Of a stretch of 64,000 nt of DNA, positions 1 through 9,593 are shown piece after piece; the first letter of the stretch is position 1, and each line of letters opens with the position of its first letter. Under the pieces are notes generated by a model. The model ran no database searches and was not told the DNA's origin. It saw only the letters and a program-made list of their open reading frames with translations. This DNA comes from Ectopseudomonas khazarica. GTDB lineage: Bacteria; Pseudomonadota; Gammaproteobacteria; Pseudomonadales; Pseudomonadaceae. The DNA lies in NCBI RefSeq assembly GCF_004521985.1, contig NZ_SBHZ01000007.1, positions 1-64,000 on the forward strand, written 5' to 3'. Both the position numbers and the translations under genes were made by a program.

Positions 1-34
1 CTCGAGCACCCATCACATCCGCCGGCCCCAGCCT

Positions 35-165
35 TGTGGGAGGGGCTTCAGCCGCGACGCCCCTCGAAAAGTCCAGCACGACCACGCCCCCACGCAGGGC
101 AACCCCTACCCCGGATTGCATCCGGGCTACGCCACGCCCCTGTAAGAACGGCTTCAGCCGCGATC
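35..165. repeat. REP-like repeat cluster upstream of window's first gene
   Basis: Three short pseudomonad-type elements lie here. Positions 36-62 carry a GGCTTCAGCC-type REP core. Positions 110-126 hold a perfect inverted repeat, CCCGGAT-TGC-ATCCGGG. Positions 140-164 hold a second GGCTTCAGCC-type copy. The 27 bases at 36-62 recur exactly as their reverse complement at 38001-38027. The rest of 1-254, downstream of the minus-strand gene ending at 255, shows no convincing gene. Confidence 0.75.
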
Positions 166-254
166 AGCCACTCACGAATCAGCCACGCAAACACCCCACA
201 CAAAAACGCCCGGGCAACCTGCCCGGGCGTCTTGTGTCCAGCGCCTGCTCTCGG

Positions 255-2492
255 TCAGGCCTTGATCTGCGTCGGGAACGGCAGCTTGCGCAGGCGTACG
301 CCGGTGGCCGCGAACAGTGCATTGGCCAGCGCCGGCGCCAGGGGCGGCACGCCGGGCTCGCCGACACCGGTCGGGTTCTGCGCAGAGGGCACGATATGCA
401 CGTCGACCCTGGGCATCTCGTTCATGCGCAGCACCTGGAAGTCGTGGAAGTTCGATTGCTCGACCCGTCCATCCTTCAAGGTGATCGCACTGTGCCGGGC
501 CGCCGCCAGGGCGAAGCCGATCCCACCCTCCATCTGTGCCTTGATCACGTCCGGGTTGATGGCGATACCGCAGTCCACCGCACACACCACGCGATCCAGG
601 CGATAGCTGCCGTCGGCCTTCACCGTCACCTCGGCGACCTGCGCCACGAACGAGCCGAACGACTCGTGCACGGCGATGCCGCGTCCACGCTTCTCGCCCG
701 CCGCACCGGCGGCCAGCGGCTTGTCCCAGCCCGCCTGCCTGGCCGCCAGCTCCAGCGCGCCACGGTGACGCGGATGGTTTTCCAGCAGCGCATGGCGGAA
801 GGCATAGGGGTCCTGGCCGGCCGCCACCGCGGCTTCGTCGATCATGGTCTCGGCCACATAGCCGGTATGGGTATGCCCGACCGAGCGCCACCACAGCACC
901 GGCACCTTGATGTTGCTCGGCGTACTCAGCTCCACCTTGAGGTTGGGCACCGCATAGGACAGGTTGGAAACACCTTCGACCGAGGTATGGTCGATGCCCT
1001 CCTTGACCAGGAACGGCTCCATCGAGGTGCCGGCGATGATCGACTGGCCGACGATGCGGTTGTGCCAGGCCTGCAACTTGCCGGCCTCATCCAGGCCGAT
1101 GCGCGCACGGTGCAGGTACATCGGGCGGAAAAAGCCGCCACGGGTATCGTCCTCACGCGCCCAGACCATCTTCACCGGTGCGTCCACGCCCTTGTCGCGC
1201 GCGGCCTTGGTGATCGCCACGGCCTCCAGCAGGTAATCCGAACGCGAGCTGGCACGGCGCCCGAAACTGCCGCCGGCATACAGCTGGGTCAGCGACACCT
1301 GTTCCGGCTTGAAGCCCAGGTAGCCGCTGATGATCGCCTGGTCGACGGTCTGGAACTGCTCGCCGTTCCAGATCTCGCAGCGATCGGCGGAGAGCTTCAC
1401 CAGGCAGTTCATCGGCTCCATCGCCGCATGCGCCAGGTACGGGAACTCGTAGTCGGCCTCGATGGTTTTCGCCGCCTTGGCCAGCGCCGCATCGGCGTCG
1501 CCACGGGCGGCAGCCGGCAGGCCGGGCTTGCCGGCACTCTCGCGGTACTGGGCGAGGATTTCCTCGCTGCCGAGGGTGAACGCCTGGCTCTCGTCCCAGT
1601 CGATCACCAGGGCATCACGCCCCTGGCGCGCGGCCCAGGTGTTCTTCGCCAGCACGGCGACGCCGGCACGGCCGTGCGGCAGGTCGCGAAACTCCACCAC
1701 GTCGACCACGTCGCGCACGGCCTTGGCCTTGCTGCTGTCGACGGAACGCGGCACGCCACCGAAACGCGGCGGATAGGCGACCATCGCCACCAGCATGCCC
1801 GGCAGCTTGAAGTCCTGGGTGAACACGGCACTGCCGTCGGTCTTGCCCGGGCTGTCCTTGCGGCGCAGCTCCACCTTGCCGATCAGCTTGAAGTCCTGCG
1901 GCTGCTTGAGCTGCACCTGCTCGGGCACCGGCAACGCCGCAGCCGCCTCGACCAGTTCGCCGAAACCGGCACTGCGCCCCGAGCCGGGGTGACTGACCAC
2001 CCCCTTGCTGACGCTGATTTCACTGGCCGGCACTGCCCAGCGCTGCGCCGCCGCAGCCACCAGCATGGCCTTGGCCGTGGCCCCGGCGTTGCGCATCTGC
2101 TCCCAGGAGTTGGCCATGGCGGTACTGCCGCCCGTGCCCTGCATCGGGCCGAAGGCGAGGTTGTTGTAGCGTTTCACATCGGCCGGCGCGCCTTCGACGC
2201 GCACCGTTTCCCAATCGGCGTCCAGCTCTTCGGCCAGCAACGTGGCCAGGCCGGTGTAGCTGCCCTGGCCCATCTCCAGGTGTTTGGCCAGCACGGTCAC
2301 GCTGCCATCCAGGTCGATCCGCACGAAGGCGTTCGGCTCCAGCGGGCCACCTGCGGCCAGTGCATCCATGCCGCGGATCAGCGGCGCGAAGAAGATGCCC
2401 AGCGCCAGCCCGCCCGTGCCCTTGAGCAGCGAGCGACGGCTGACGTTGAGGATGCCGCGAGCGGCGCTATCGGGGGTTTCGATCTTGCCCAT
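255..2492 (-). CDS. Isoquinoline 1-oxidoreductase-type molybdopterin subunit (beta)
   Basis: Large subunit (745 aa) of a xanthine-dehydrogenase-family molybdenum hydroxylase, of the type annotated IorB. It would bind the molybdopterin cofactor and hydroxylate a heterocycle or oxidise an aldehyde. A twin-arginine signal is visible (SRRSLLKG, residues 18-25) before a hydrophobic stretch, so the enzyme is probably exported folded to the periplasm. The family's catalytic glutamate lies in a C-terminal GEPGVPP motif (Glu712), followed by the usual [15 protein letters not shown] ending. The ATG at 2492 follows the iorA-like gene (stop 2661) by 168 bp on the same strand, consistent with an operon. 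No partner cytochrome c gene is visible. The substrate cannot be read from sequence; the neighbouring hydroxyproline island makes a link possible but unproven. Confidence 0.9.
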   Translation of the reverse strand: MGKIETPDSAARGILNVSRRSLLKGTGGLALGIFFAPLIRGMDALAAGGPLEPNAFVRIDLDGSVTVLAKHLEMGQGSYTGLATLLAEELDADWETVRVEGAPADVKRYNNLAFGPMQGTGGSTAMANSWEQMRNAGATAKAMLVAAAAQRWAVPASEISVSKGVVSHPGSGRSAGFGELVEAAAALPVPEQVQLKQPQDFKLIGKVELRRKDSPGKTDGSAVFTQDFKLPGMLVAMVAYPPRFGGVPRSVDSSKAKAVRDVVDVVEFRDLPHGRAGVAVLAKNTWAARQGRDALVIDWDESQAFTLGSEEILAQYRESAGKPGLPAAARGDADAALAKAAKTIEADYEFPYLAHAAMEPMNCLVKLSADRCEIWNGEQFQTVDQAIISGYLGFKPEQVSLTQLYAGGSFGRRASSRSDYLLEAVAITKAARDKGVDAPVKMVWAREDDTRGGFFRPMYLHRARIGLDEAGKLQAWHNRIVGQSIIAGTSMEPFLVKEGIDHTSVEGVSNLSYAVPNLKVELSTPSNIKVPVLWWRSVGHTHTGYVAETMIDEAAVAAGQDPYAFRHALLENHPRHRGALELAARQAGWDKPLAAGAAGEKRGRGIAVHESFGSFVAQVAEVTVKADGSYRLDRVVCAVDCGIAINPDVIKAQMEGGIGFALAAARHSAITLKDGRVEQSNFHDFQVLRMNEMPRVDVHIVPSAQNPTGVGEPGVPPLAPALANALFAATGVRLRKLPFPTQIKA

Positions 2493-2660
2493 GATTCAGT
2501 TCTCCGAAGAAAACCTGTTCAGGGTCTCGCGAGCCAGAGGCGGGCAAGGCAACAACCGATCGACGACGGACTGGGTTCGCACATGCGTTGATGTGCTGCA
2601 TGCATTCCGAATCGGTTCTAAGCCCCGCACGCGCGACGCGCAGCAGACCCTGGAGAGGTC

Positions 2661-3119
2661 TTAGGCCAGTTGCTCGGCGGCTTGATGGATGGCCGCACGA
2701 ATCCGCACATAGGTGGCGCAACGGCAGATGTTGCCGCTCATGGCCGCGTCGATATCGGCATCGCTCGGCGCCTTGTTGCTGCTGAGCAGTGCCGTGGCCG
2801 CCATGATCTGGCCAGACTGGCAGTAGCCGCACTGCACCACGTCGAGCTCACGCCAGGCCTCCTGCACGACCTTGCCGACGCTGTCCTCGGCGACCGCTTC
2901 GATGGTGCTGATGCGCTTGCCGACCACGGCCGATACCGGGGTGACGCAGGAGCGGGTCGGCTGTCCCTCGACATTCACCGTGCAGGCACCGCACAGCGCC
3001 ATGCCGCAGCCATACTTGGTGCCGGTGAGATTGGCGACGTCACGCAGGGCCCAGAGCAGCGGCATGTCGTCGGCCACGTCCAGCTCATGGTCCTTGCCAT
3101 TGAGATTCAGGGTAATCAT
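2661..3119 (-). CDS. Isoquinoline 1-oxidoreductase-type [2Fe-2S] subunit (alpha)
   Basis: Small iron-sulphur subunit (152 aa) that passes electrons from the molybdenum site of the subunit encoded downstream. Both family clusters are complete. The plant-ferredoxin-type site uses Cys38, Cys43, Cys46 and Cys58 (CGMALCGAC). The C-terminal helical site uses Cys97, Cys100, Cys132 and Cys134 (QCGYCQSGQ, NICRC). The chosen ATG at 3117-3119 gives the usual family start (MITLNLNGKD) although the frame stays open far upstream. There is no signal peptide, so the subunit would travel with its Tat-tagged partner. It is divergent from the GntR gene at 3367, and the shared 247-bp gap carries a GntR-type palindrome. 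Confidence 0.92.
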   Translation of the reverse strand: MITLNLNGKDHELDVADDMPLLWALRDVANLTGTKYGCGMALCGACTVNVEGQPTRSCVTPVSAVVGKRISTIEAVAEDSVGKVVQEAWRELDVVQCGYCQSGQIMAATALLSSNKAPSDADIDAAMSGNICRCATYVRIRAAIHQAAEQLA

Positions 3120-3321
3120 GGTCTGCCCACCTTGACTTGATGGTGTCTGAATAGTCTCGCCAGGCTCGCCGGCGTTCACGGTCAGGCCCACAGGGAGCCA
3201 GACCATCACTGTAGTGGGCGAACAGCACGGTGTCGTTGCCCGCCAACGAGATCGGCAGAACCGGGCAACAAGTCCGTAGAATCGGGCAAGCTGCGAAATA
3301 CCCCTACGATCCGCTCGAGAA

Positions 3322-3337
3322 ATTTCGTATAAAATAT
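3322..3337. promoter_or_regulatory. Predicted GntR operator 1 (divergent promoter region)
   Basis: The 16-mer matches 13 of 16 positions of ATTTCGTATACGAAAT. Near-perfect copies recur at 8682-8697 and 14559-14574. It lies 30 bp before the GntR start, which suggests autoregulation and possibly control of the divergent molybdenum hydroxylase genes. This is a pattern inference; no binding data are available. Confidence 0.6.
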
Positions 3338-3366
3338 CCGCGATAGCTGAAGAGAGTACCGCCCCC

Positions 3367-4038
3367 TTGCCCCTTGCCCGTGTCAACGCCCCCAACCTCG
3401 GCCTCACGCCAACGGCATCGGAGGTCATCACCACGCACCTGCGTGACGCCATCGTCGCGGGCGATATCGCCGAAGGCGAGCCGATTCGCCAGGACGACGT
3501 GGCGCAGCTGTTCAACGTCAGCAAGATTCCCGTGCGCGAGGCACTCAAGCGCCTGGAGGCCGAGGGCCTGGTCCTGTTCCAGCGCAACAAGGGCGCCGTG
3601 GTGACACGGATCTCCGAGCCGGAGCTGGCGCAGATGTTCGAGGTGCGCATCCTCCTCGAGAACAAGGTGCTGCGCCTGGCCATTCCGAACATGACCGAGG
3701 AGACCTTCGCCCGCGCCGAGCGCATCTGCGAGGAGTTCGTCGGCGAGGAAAACGTGGGGCGCTGGGCCGAACTCAACTGGAAGCTGCATGCCTGCCTGTA
3801 CGAGCCGGCGCAGCGGCCTTTCCTGGTCAGCCTGATCCGCTCGATCCACGACAAGCTGGAGCGCTACCTGCGCATGCAGATGAGCCTGTCGGAGGGCAAG
3901 GACCGCGCCGACCACGAGCACCGCGCGATCATCGACGCCTGTCGCAGCCGCGACACGGAGCATGCGGTGGCGCTGCTCGAGGAACACATCACCGGTGTCT
4001 GCAGCAGCCTCTTCGCGCATTTGCCGGGCCACCGCTGA
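3367..4038 (+). CDS. GntR/FadR-subfamily transcriptional regulator
   Basis: A 223-aa regulator with an N-terminal winged helix (about residues 10-75, with [19 protein letters not shown] as the recognition region) and an all-helical FCD ligand-binding domain (about 85-210). It heads the hydroxyproline island. GntR proteins of this subfamily, such as HypR of Sinorhizobium, repress hydroxyproline catabolism. The start is a TTG at 3367, preceded by GAAGAGAG about 10 bp upstream; no in-frame ATG exists nearby. Three copies of a GTATAC-centred palindrome in this island are its likely targets. The true ligand (trans-4-hydroxyproline or a pathway intermediate) is inferred. Confidence 0.88.
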   Translation: MPLARVNAPNLGLTPTASEVITTHLRDAIVAGDIAEGEPIRQDDVAQLFNVSKIPVREALKRLEAEGLVLFQRNKGAVVTRISEPELAQMFEVRILLENKVLRLAIPNMTEETFARAERICEEFVGEENVGRWAELNWKLHACLYEPAQRPFLVSLIRSIHDKLERYLRMQMSLSEGKDRADHEHRAIIDACRSRDTEHAVALLEEHITGVCSSLFAHLPGHR

Positions 4039-4171
4039 GGTCCGCCCCCGGCCTATTCAGTCGCCCCGAGGCTGTGCCGATTTCGTCATTCGCCCCAGGC
4101 AAATCCCTCAAGCCGGACGCTGCGCCTCGCGTCACCCTGTAGTCACTCAACACGACTGCAGGCATGGCCAC

Positions 4172-5107
4172 ATGAAACGTATCGAGGTAATCGACTCCCA
4201 CACCGGCGGTGAACCGACCCGCCTGATCATCAGCGGTTTTCCTGACCTGGGCAGCGGCAGCATGGCCGAGCGCCGGCAACGCCTGGCCAGCCAGCACGAC
4301 CAGTGGCGGGCGACCAGCGTGCTGGAGCCACGCGGCAGCGACGTCCTGGTGGGCGCCCTGCTGTGTACCCCGGTCGATCCCCAGGCCTGTGCCGGTGTCA
4401 TCTTCTTCAACAACACCGGCTACCTCGGCATGTGCGGGCACGGCACCATCGGCCTGGTGGCCTCCCTGGCCCACCTGGGGCGGATCGGGCCCGGCGTGCA
4501 CAAGATCGAGACGCCTGTCGGCACCGTCGAGGCGACCCTGCATGAGGATCGCTCGGTCAGCGTGCGCAACGTGCCGGCCTACCGCTACCGCAAGGCGGTC
4601 ACCCTGGGCGTGCCCGGACAGGGTGACGTCACCGGCGACATCGCCTGGGGCGGCAACTGGTTCTTCCTGATCAGCGACCACGGCCTGCGCGTGGCGGGCG
4701 ACAACCTCGAGGCCCTGACCCGCTACAGCGCGGCCGTGCAGCAGGCGCTGGAAGACCAGGGCATTCGCGGTGAGGACGGCGGCCTGATCGACCACATCGA
4801 GCTGTTCGCCGATGACGCCGAAGCCGACAGCCGCAACTTCGTGCTCTGCCCCGGCAAAGCCTACGACCGTTCGCCCTGCGGCACCGGCACCAGCGCCAAG
4901 CTGGCCTGCCTCGCCGCCGACGGCAAGCTGCAACCCGGCACGACCTGGCGCCAGGCCAGCGTGATCGGCAGCCAGTTCGAAGGCCGCTACGAGACCGCCG
5001 AAGGTGGCCGCATCATCCCGACCATTCGCGGCCGGGCCAACGTCAGTGCCGAGGCTACCCTGCTGATCGAGGACGACGACCCCTTCGCCTGGGGCATCGT
5101 GCTGTGA
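4172..5107 (+). CDS. lhpA: 4-hydroxyproline 2-epimerase
   Basis: Proline-racemase-fold enzyme of 311 aa, the usual size for cytosolic 4-hydroxyproline 2-epimerases. It converts trans-4-hydroxy-L-proline to cis-4-hydroxy-D-proline, the first step of bacterial hydroxyproline breakdown. Both catalytic cysteines are present: Cys88 in MCGHG and Cys236 in DRSPCGTGT. The ATG at 4172 ([17 protein letters not shown]) is the canonical family start, although the frame is open upstream. The stop overlaps the GTG start of the FAD oxidoreductase gene, so translation is probably coupled. A proline racemase is unlikely given the neighbouring D-hydroxyproline dehydrogenase genes. Confidence 0.95.
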   Translation: MKRIEVIDSHTGGEPTRLIISGFPDLGSGSMAERRQRLASQHDQWRATSVLEPRGSDVLVGALLCTPVDPQACAGVIFFNNTGYLGMCGHGTIGLVASLAHLGRIGPGVHKIETPVGTVEATLHEDRSVSVRNVPAYRYRKAVTLGVPGQGDVTGDIAWGGNWFFLISDHGLRVAGDNLEALTRYSAAVQQALEDQGIRGEDGGLIDHIELFADDAEADSRNFVLCPGKAYDRSPCGTGTSAKLACLAADGKLQPGTTWRQASVIGSQFEGRYETAEGGRIIPTIRGRANVSAEATLLIEDDDPFAWGIVL

Positions 5108-6213
5108 GCGACGGCGCCGACTTCATCGTCATCGGCGCCGGCATCGTCGGCGCCACCTGCGCCCACGAACTGGCCCGGCGCGGGCACCGCGTGCTGGTGC
5201 TGGATGCCGGCCTGCGCGCCGCCACCGCTGCCGGCATGGGCCACCTGATCGTGCTCGACGACAACCCGGCCGAGCTGGCCCTCAGCCAATACTCGGTGCA
5301 ACGCTGGCGCGACTGGTCGCGGGACATGCCGGAGGACTGCGCCTACCGGCAGAACGGCACCCTGTGGCTGGCCGCCAATGCCGAGGAAATGGCCGTGGCC
5401 GAGGCCAAGTATCAGGTGCTGCGTGATCACGGGCTGGACTGCGAGCTGTTCGGCGCCACGGCCCTGCAACGGGCCGAACCTGAGCTGCGCGACGGCCTGC
5501 ACGGCGGTCTGCGCGTGATCGGTGACGGCATCCTCTATGCGCCCAACGTCGCGCGCTGGCTGCTCGACCACCCGCTGATCGAACAACGCCAGGCGCACGT
5601 CGTCGAGGTGGACGGCCAGCGCGTGCGCCTGGAGGACGGCAGCTGGCTCAGCGCCCAGGCGCTGATTCTCGCCGGCGGCACCCACGCCAGCACCCTCTGC
5701 CCGGAGCTGCCGATCGAACCGAAGAAGGGCCACCTGCTGATCACCGACCGCTACCCCGGACGCATCAGCCACACCCTGGTGGAGCTGGGCTACGTCACCA
5801 GCGCGCACAACGCCAGCGGCCCTTCGACCGCCGCCAATGTCCAGCCGCGCCCGACCGGACAGCTGTTCATCGGCGCATCGCGGCAGTTCAACACCAGCGA
5901 CCCCACCGTCGAGCCATGGATGCTGGCGAAGATGCTGCAGCGCGCCGTCGATTACGTGCCGGGGCTGGCCCGGCTCAACGCCATCCGCGCCTGGACCGGC
6001 TTTCGCGCCGCCAGCCCGGACGGCCTGCCGCTGCTCGGCGCGCACCCGCAACGCCAGGGCCTGTGGCTGGCCGTCGGCCATGAAGGGCTGGGCGTGACCA
6101 CTGCACCGGGCAGCGCCGATCTGCTGATCGCCCAGTTGCTCGGCGAACCCGCCCCCTTGCAGGTGGATGCCTACCTGCCACAACGCTTCCCAGGAGTACG
6201 CGCGCATGCCTGA
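5104..6213 (+). CDS. D-hydroxyproline dehydrogenase, DadA-like FAD subunit
   Basis: FAD-dependent oxidoreductase of the D-amino-acid oxidase (DAO) fold, 369 aa, resembling HcnC and the beta subunit of Pseudomonas D-hydroxyproline dehydrogenase. The dinucleotide motif VIGAGIVG is at residues 9-16 and the C-terminal FAD-contact region includes [14 protein letters not shown]. It should oxidise cis-4-hydroxy-D-proline to 1-pyrroline-4-hydroxy-2-carboxylate and pass electrons to the two following subunits. The start is a GTG at 5104 overlapping the epimerase stop, and its end overlaps the small ferredoxin-like gene by 8 bp, so the three genes are tightly coupled. Confidence 0.92.
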   Translation: MSDGADFIVIGAGIVGATCAHELARRGHRVLVLDAGLRAATAAGMGHLIVLDDNPAELALSQYSVQRWRDWSRDMPEDCAYRQNGTLWLAANAEEMAVAEAKYQVLRDHGLDCELFGATALQRAEPELRDGLHGGLRVIGDGILYAPNVARWLLDHPLIEQRQAHVVEVDGQRVRLEDGSWLSAQALILAGGTHASTLCPELPIEPKKGHLLITDRYPGRISHTLVELGYVTSAHNASGPSTAANVQPRPTGQLFIGASRQFNTSDPTVEPWMLAKMLQRAVDYVPGLARLNAIRAWTGFRAASPDGLPLLGAHPQRQGLWLAVGHEGLGVTTAPGSADLLIAQLLGEPAPLQVDAYLPQRFPGVRAHA

Positions 6214-6442
6214 ACTGACTCTCGACGGCAGCCCATTGCGGGTGGCCCCCGGCACCACGGTCGCCGCCGCGCTCGCGCTCGGTGGCGACGGCAGCAGCCG
6301 CACCTCGGTCAGTGGCGAGCGCCGCGCCCCGCTGTGCGGCATGGGCATCTGCCAGGAGTGTCGCGTGAACATCGATGGCCAGCGGCGCCTGGCCTGCCAG
6401 ACCCTGTGCCAGGACGGCATGCACGTGGAGACCCGAGCATGA
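6206..6442 (+). CDS. D-hydroxyproline dehydrogenase, small [2Fe-2S] subunit
   Basis: A 78-aa ferredoxin-like protein (HcnA-type) whose only clear feature is a plant-type [2Fe-2S] site: Cys44, Cys49, Cys52 and Cys64 in CGMGICQEC...RRLAC. It would relay electrons between the FAD subunits of the dehydrogenase complex. The ATG at 6206 lies inside the end of the upstream gene and the stop overlaps the next ATG (ATGA), the signature of a co-translated heteromer. Length and order (beta, gamma, alpha) fit the three-subunit D-hydroxyproline dehydrogenases of Pseudomonas. Confidence 0.9.
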   Translation: MPELTLDGSPLRVAPGTTVAAALALGGDGSSRTSVSGERRAPLCGMGICQECRVNIDGQRRLACQTLCQDGMHVETRA

Positions 6443-7674
6443 AGGTGGACCTGCTCATCGTCGGCGCCGGCCCCGCCGGCATGGCGGCAGCTCTGGCCGC
6501 GGCCCCCAGCGGCGCGCGCATCGCCATAGTCGACGACAATCCCGCCGCGGGCGGACAGATCTGGCGCGACGGCCCGCAGGCGCACCTGCCGGCGCAGGCG
6601 CGCGCCTACCGGCAACAGCTGGAGGCGCTGGCGAATGTCGAGTGGCTGCCGTGCACCCGCGTGGTCGCCCTGGCCGGCCCCAAGGCGCTGTTGCTGGAGG
6701 ACCCCACGCGCGGATGGATCATCCACTACGACAAGCTGATTCTCTGCACCGGCGCGCGGGAGCTGCTGCTGCCGTTTCCCGGCTGGACGTTGCCCGGGGT
6801 CACCGGCGCGGGTGGCCTGCAGGCACTGATCAAGGGCGGCCTGCCGGTCGCCGGCGAGCGCATCGTCGTCGCCGGCAGCGGCCCGCTGCTGCTCGCCAGC
6901 GCCGCCACGGCGCAGGACAACGGCGCGCAGGTGCTGAACATCACCGAGCAGGCACACTGGTCAGCCGTCGCCGGTTTCGCCGCGCAACTGCCGCGCTGGC
7001 CAGGCAAGCTGCTGCAGGCCTGCACGCTGTTCCATCCGGGCTACAGGGCGAACAGCCATGTCGTCGAAGCACTCGGTGACGGGCGCCTGCAAGCCGTGCG
7101 CCTGAGCATCGGCGGGCGCATCCGCGAAGTCGCCTGTGACCGCCTGGCATGTGGCTTCGGCCTGATAGCCAACCTGCAACTTGGCCAGGCCCTGGGCTGC
7201 CGCATCGAACTCAATGCACTGGCCGTGGATGACTGGCAGGCCACCAGCCTCGCCGACCACTACGCCGCCGGCGAAAGCACCGGCTTCGGCGGCAGCGAGA
7301 AAGCCCTGGTGGAAGGCGCCATCGCCGGCCATGCGGCAGTCGGCGAGCACGACGCAGCGCGGCGCCTGTGGCCACGACGGCACCACTGGCAGGGGTTCGC
7401 CAAGGCGTTGAACGCAGCGTTCGCCTTGCGTGACGAGGTCAAGCACCTCGCCAGGCCCGAGACCCTGCTCTGCCGCTGCGAAGACGTGCCGCTGGCGGCC
7501 GTCCGCGACCAGGCTGGCTGGAGCCAGGCCAAGATGGCCAGCCGCTGCGGCATGGGCGCCTGCCAGGGACGCGTCTGCGCAGCCGCCGCGCAGGTGCTGT
7601 TCGACTGGCCACAGCCGGCGCCCCGCTCGCCGCTCAGCCCGGCGCGCATCGACACCCTGCTGCACCTGCAATAG
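6439..7674 (+). CDS. D-hydroxyproline dehydrogenase, HcnB-like FAD subunit
   Basis: A 411-aa pyridine-nucleotide-disulphide-type flavoprotein. The N-terminus carries the dinucleotide site LIVGAGPAGMAAA and a second Rossmann motif (VVAGSGPLLLA) is mid-protein. The C-terminus has a BFD-like [2Fe-2S] motif with Cys345 and Cys347 (CRCED), then Cys370 and Cys375 (CGMGACQGRVC). It is the alpha subunit of the hydroxyproline dehydrogenase and presumably delivers electrons to the respiratory chain. It starts at the ATG overlapping the previous stop. Opine or cyanide-forming glycine dehydrogenases share this architecture, but the epimerase neighbour decides for hydroxyproline. Confidence 0.92.
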   Translation: MKVDLLIVGAGPAGMAAALAAAPSGARIAIVDDNPAAGGQIWRDGPQAHLPAQARAYRQQLEALANVEWLPCTRVVALAGPKALLLEDPTRGWIIHYDKLILCTGARELLLPFPGWTLPGVTGAGGLQALIKGGLPVAGERIVVAGSGPLLLASAATAQDNGAQVLNITEQAHWSAVAGFAAQLPRWPGKLLQACTLFHPGYRANSHVVEALGDGRLQAVRLSIGGRIREVACDRLACGFGLIANLQLGQALGCRIELNALAVDDWQATSLADHYAAGESTGFGGSEKALVEGAIAGHAAVGEHDAARRLWPRRHHWQGFAKALNAAFALRDEVKHLARPETLLCRCEDVPLAAVRDQAGWSQAKMASRCGMGACQGRVCAAAAQVLFDWPQPAPRSPLSPARIDTLLHLQ

Positions 7675-7744
7675 CGCCGTTCGAGCACTACCCAGGCGGC
7701 CCCGCGAGCCGTATGCTCAGGGGCCGCCACCTGTCAGTCGCACG

Positions 7745-8497
7745 ATGTTAGACCTGCTGCCACGTTCCACGCTCACCGACCTGCCCGCGCTGCTCGACAG
7801 CCTTGCGGCGGTCGCGCCGTTGCTGGACGCAATGCCCGGCGTGGTGTTCTTCATCAAGGACCCGCAGGCGCGCTACATGATGGTCAACCAGACGCTGGTC
7901 CGGCGCTGCGGCTGCAAGGACAAGCAGGCGCTGCTCGGCCGCACCGCCGAGGCGGTCTTCCCGTCGCACCTGGGCCCGCAGTACACCGCCCAGGACCTGC
8001 AGGTCCTGCAGGCTGGGGCGCGGCTGGAGGATCAGCTCGAACTGCACCTGTACCCCGGACACCTCACCGGCTGGTGCCTGACCCACAAGCTGGCGCTGCA
8101 CGATGTCGCCGGCAACGTGATCGGCATGGCTGGCGTGTCGTGTGACCTGCAGGCCGCGCAGGACACCCACCCGGCCTACCAGAAGCTGGCTGCGGTGGAC
8201 GACTACATTCGCCAGCACCACGCGCGCCCGATCAGCCTGGCCGAGCTGACCGAACTGGCCGGGCTCTCGGTGGCGCAGCTGGAGCGCCTGTGCAAGCGCA
8301 TCTTCCAGCTCACGCCACGGCAGATGATCCACAAGGCGCGGCTCGGCTCGGCCAGCCAGCTGCTGCAGGGCGAACTGCCGATCACCGAGGTCGCCCTGCG
8401 CTGCGGCTACACCGATCACAGCGCCTTCAGCCGCCAGTTCAAGGCCCTGACCGGCCTCTCTCCCAGCCAGTATCGCGACGCCCGGCGCCAGCTCTGA
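7745..8497 (+). CDS. PAS-AraC family transcriptional regulator
   Basis: A 250-aa regulator with an N-terminal PAS-like sensor (about residues 25-135; GVVFFIKDPQARYMMVNQTL) and a C-terminal AraC/XylS double helix-turn-helix (about 150-248; FQLTPRQMIHKARL, ITEVALRCGYTDHSAFSRQF). It sits between the dehydrogenase genes and the importer genes. In P. aeruginosa an AraC-family activator (LhpR) controls the hydroxyproline genes, and this is a plausible counterpart. The ATG at 7745 is preceded by a 70-bp gap after the dehydrogenase gene. Whether the PAS domain binds hydroxyproline directly cannot be judged from sequence. Confidence 0.88.
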   Translation: MLDLLPRSTLTDLPALLDSLAAVAPLLDAMPGVVFFIKDPQARYMMVNQTLVRRCGCKDKQALLGRTAEAVFPSHLGPQYTAQDLQVLQAGARLEDQLELHLYPGHLTGWCLTHKLALHDVAGNVIGMAGVSCDLQAAQDTHPAYQKLAAVDDYIRQHHARPISLAELTELAGLSVAQLERLCKRIFQLTPRQMIHKARLGSASQLLQGELPITEVALRCGYTDHSAFSRQFKALTGLSPSQYRDARRQL

Positions 8498-8681
8498 GCA
8501 AGCGTGTTCCGCTTCGGGGCAAACGTGCGCCGTCATGCTTCGTTATGTAACACGGTGACAGTTCGCCAGCGCCGCGCGCTGCGTCACCTTGCTCGCCTTC
8601 CCCTCTGCAGCCCTTGCCAGACAATGGCTGGCACCTCGCAGCAGGCTGTCGGTGAAAATCGGCACAGGCCTTGCTAATCAA

Positions 8682-8697
8682 ATATCGTATACGAAAT
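8682..8697. promoter_or_regulatory. Predicted GntR operator 2 (importer promoter)
   Basis: The sequence ATATCGTATACGAAAT matches the island palindrome at 15 of 16 positions and ends 49 bp upstream of the binding-protein ATG. The surrounding gap, 8498-8746, holds no gene. The site probably lets the GntR protein repress the importer/dehydratase transcript until hydroxyproline is present. Confidence 0.7.
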
Positions 8698-8746
8698 CCT
8701 TGATACTCGATTCATCTGCCAACCATCACCCATCATGAGGCTGCAC

Positions 8747-9565
8747 ATGAACAGAAAGACCCTCACCCTCGCCCTCGGCGCCGCATTGAGCGCTTCGCTG
8801 ATCGGCAACGCCCAGGCCGACAAGCTCGACGACATCATCGAATCCGGCAAACTGCGTTGCGCCGTGACCCTGGACTTCCCGCCCATGGGCTTCCGCGATG
8901 AGCAGAACAAGCCGGCCGGTTTCGACGTCGACTACTGCAGCGATCTGGCGAAGATCCTCGGCGTCGAGGCCGAAGTGGTCGAGACCCCCTTCCCGGATCG
9001 CATTCCCGCGCTGGTTTCCGGCCGGGCCGACGTCATCGTCGCCTCCACCTCCGACACCCTCGAGCGCGCCAAGACGGTTGGCATGACCGTGCCCTACTTC
9101 GCCTTCCAGATGGTCGTGCTGACCCGCGAAGACACCGGCGTGAACGGCTACGCCGACCTGAAAGGCAAGAAGCTCGGCAACACCAGCGGCACCTACGAGG
9201 CCATCGCCCTGGAGAAGGATCAGAAGGCCTGGGGTGAAGGCAGCTTCCGCGCCTACCAGTCGCAGAACGACACCATCCTCGCCCTGAGCCAGGGCCATAT
9301 CGACGCCACCGTGGTGACCAATACCGTGGCCGCCGCCACCCTCAAGTCCGGCAAGTACAAGGGCCTGAAGGTCGCGGGCGACGCCCCCTACGTCGTCGAC
9401 TACGTGTCCCTGGCCGCCAAGCGCAGCGAGTACGGCCTGCTCAACTACCTCAACCTGTTCGTCAACCAGCAGGTGCGCAACGGCCGCTACGACGAGCTGT
9501 GGAAAAAGTGGGTGGGCGAGGAGATCAAGCCGGCCAACCTGACCGTTCCCGCCGTGTACTACTGA
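8747..9565 (+). CDS. Hydroxyproline/amino-acid ABC transporter, periplasmic binding protein
   Basis: Extracellular solute-binding protein family 3, 272 aa, with a Sec signal peptide (residues 1-24, ending NAQA). The family signature GFDVDYCSDLAKILG is visible near residue 55. It would capture the amino acid in the periplasm for the two permeases and ATPase encoded at 11367-13411. An in-frame ATG also exists at 8735, but TGAGG at 8736-8740 makes a good ribosome site for the ATG at 8747, which also gives the cleaner signal peptide. Substrate assignment to hydroxyproline is inferred from context. Confidence 0.9.
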   Translation: MNRKTLTLALGAALSASLIGNAQADKLDDIIESGKLRCAVTLDFPPMGFRDEQNKPAGFDVDYCSDLAKILGVEAEVVETPFPDRIPALVSGRADVIVASTSDTLERAKTVGMTVPYFAFQMVVLTREDTGVNGYADLKGKKLGNTSGTYEAIALEKDQKAWGEGSFRAYQSQNDTILALSQGHIDATVVTNTVAAATLKSGKYKGLKVAGDAPYVVDYVSLAAKRSEYGLLNYLNLFVNQQVRNGRYDELWKKWVGEEIKPANLTVPAVYY

Positions 9566-9593
9566 TCGGCCGCGCCTGGTGGGGATGATGACG

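Noticed and set aside
36..2591. Very long plus-strand open frame opposite the molybdopterin subunit gene
   Set aside because: It is the antisense shadow of a well-recognised enzyme; its translation is His/Arg/Gly-rich with no family resemblance, typical of GC-rich DNA.
4987..6957. 656-codon minus-strand open frame
   Set aside because: It is antisense to three overlapping hydroxyproline dehydrogenase genes with conserved cofactor sites.
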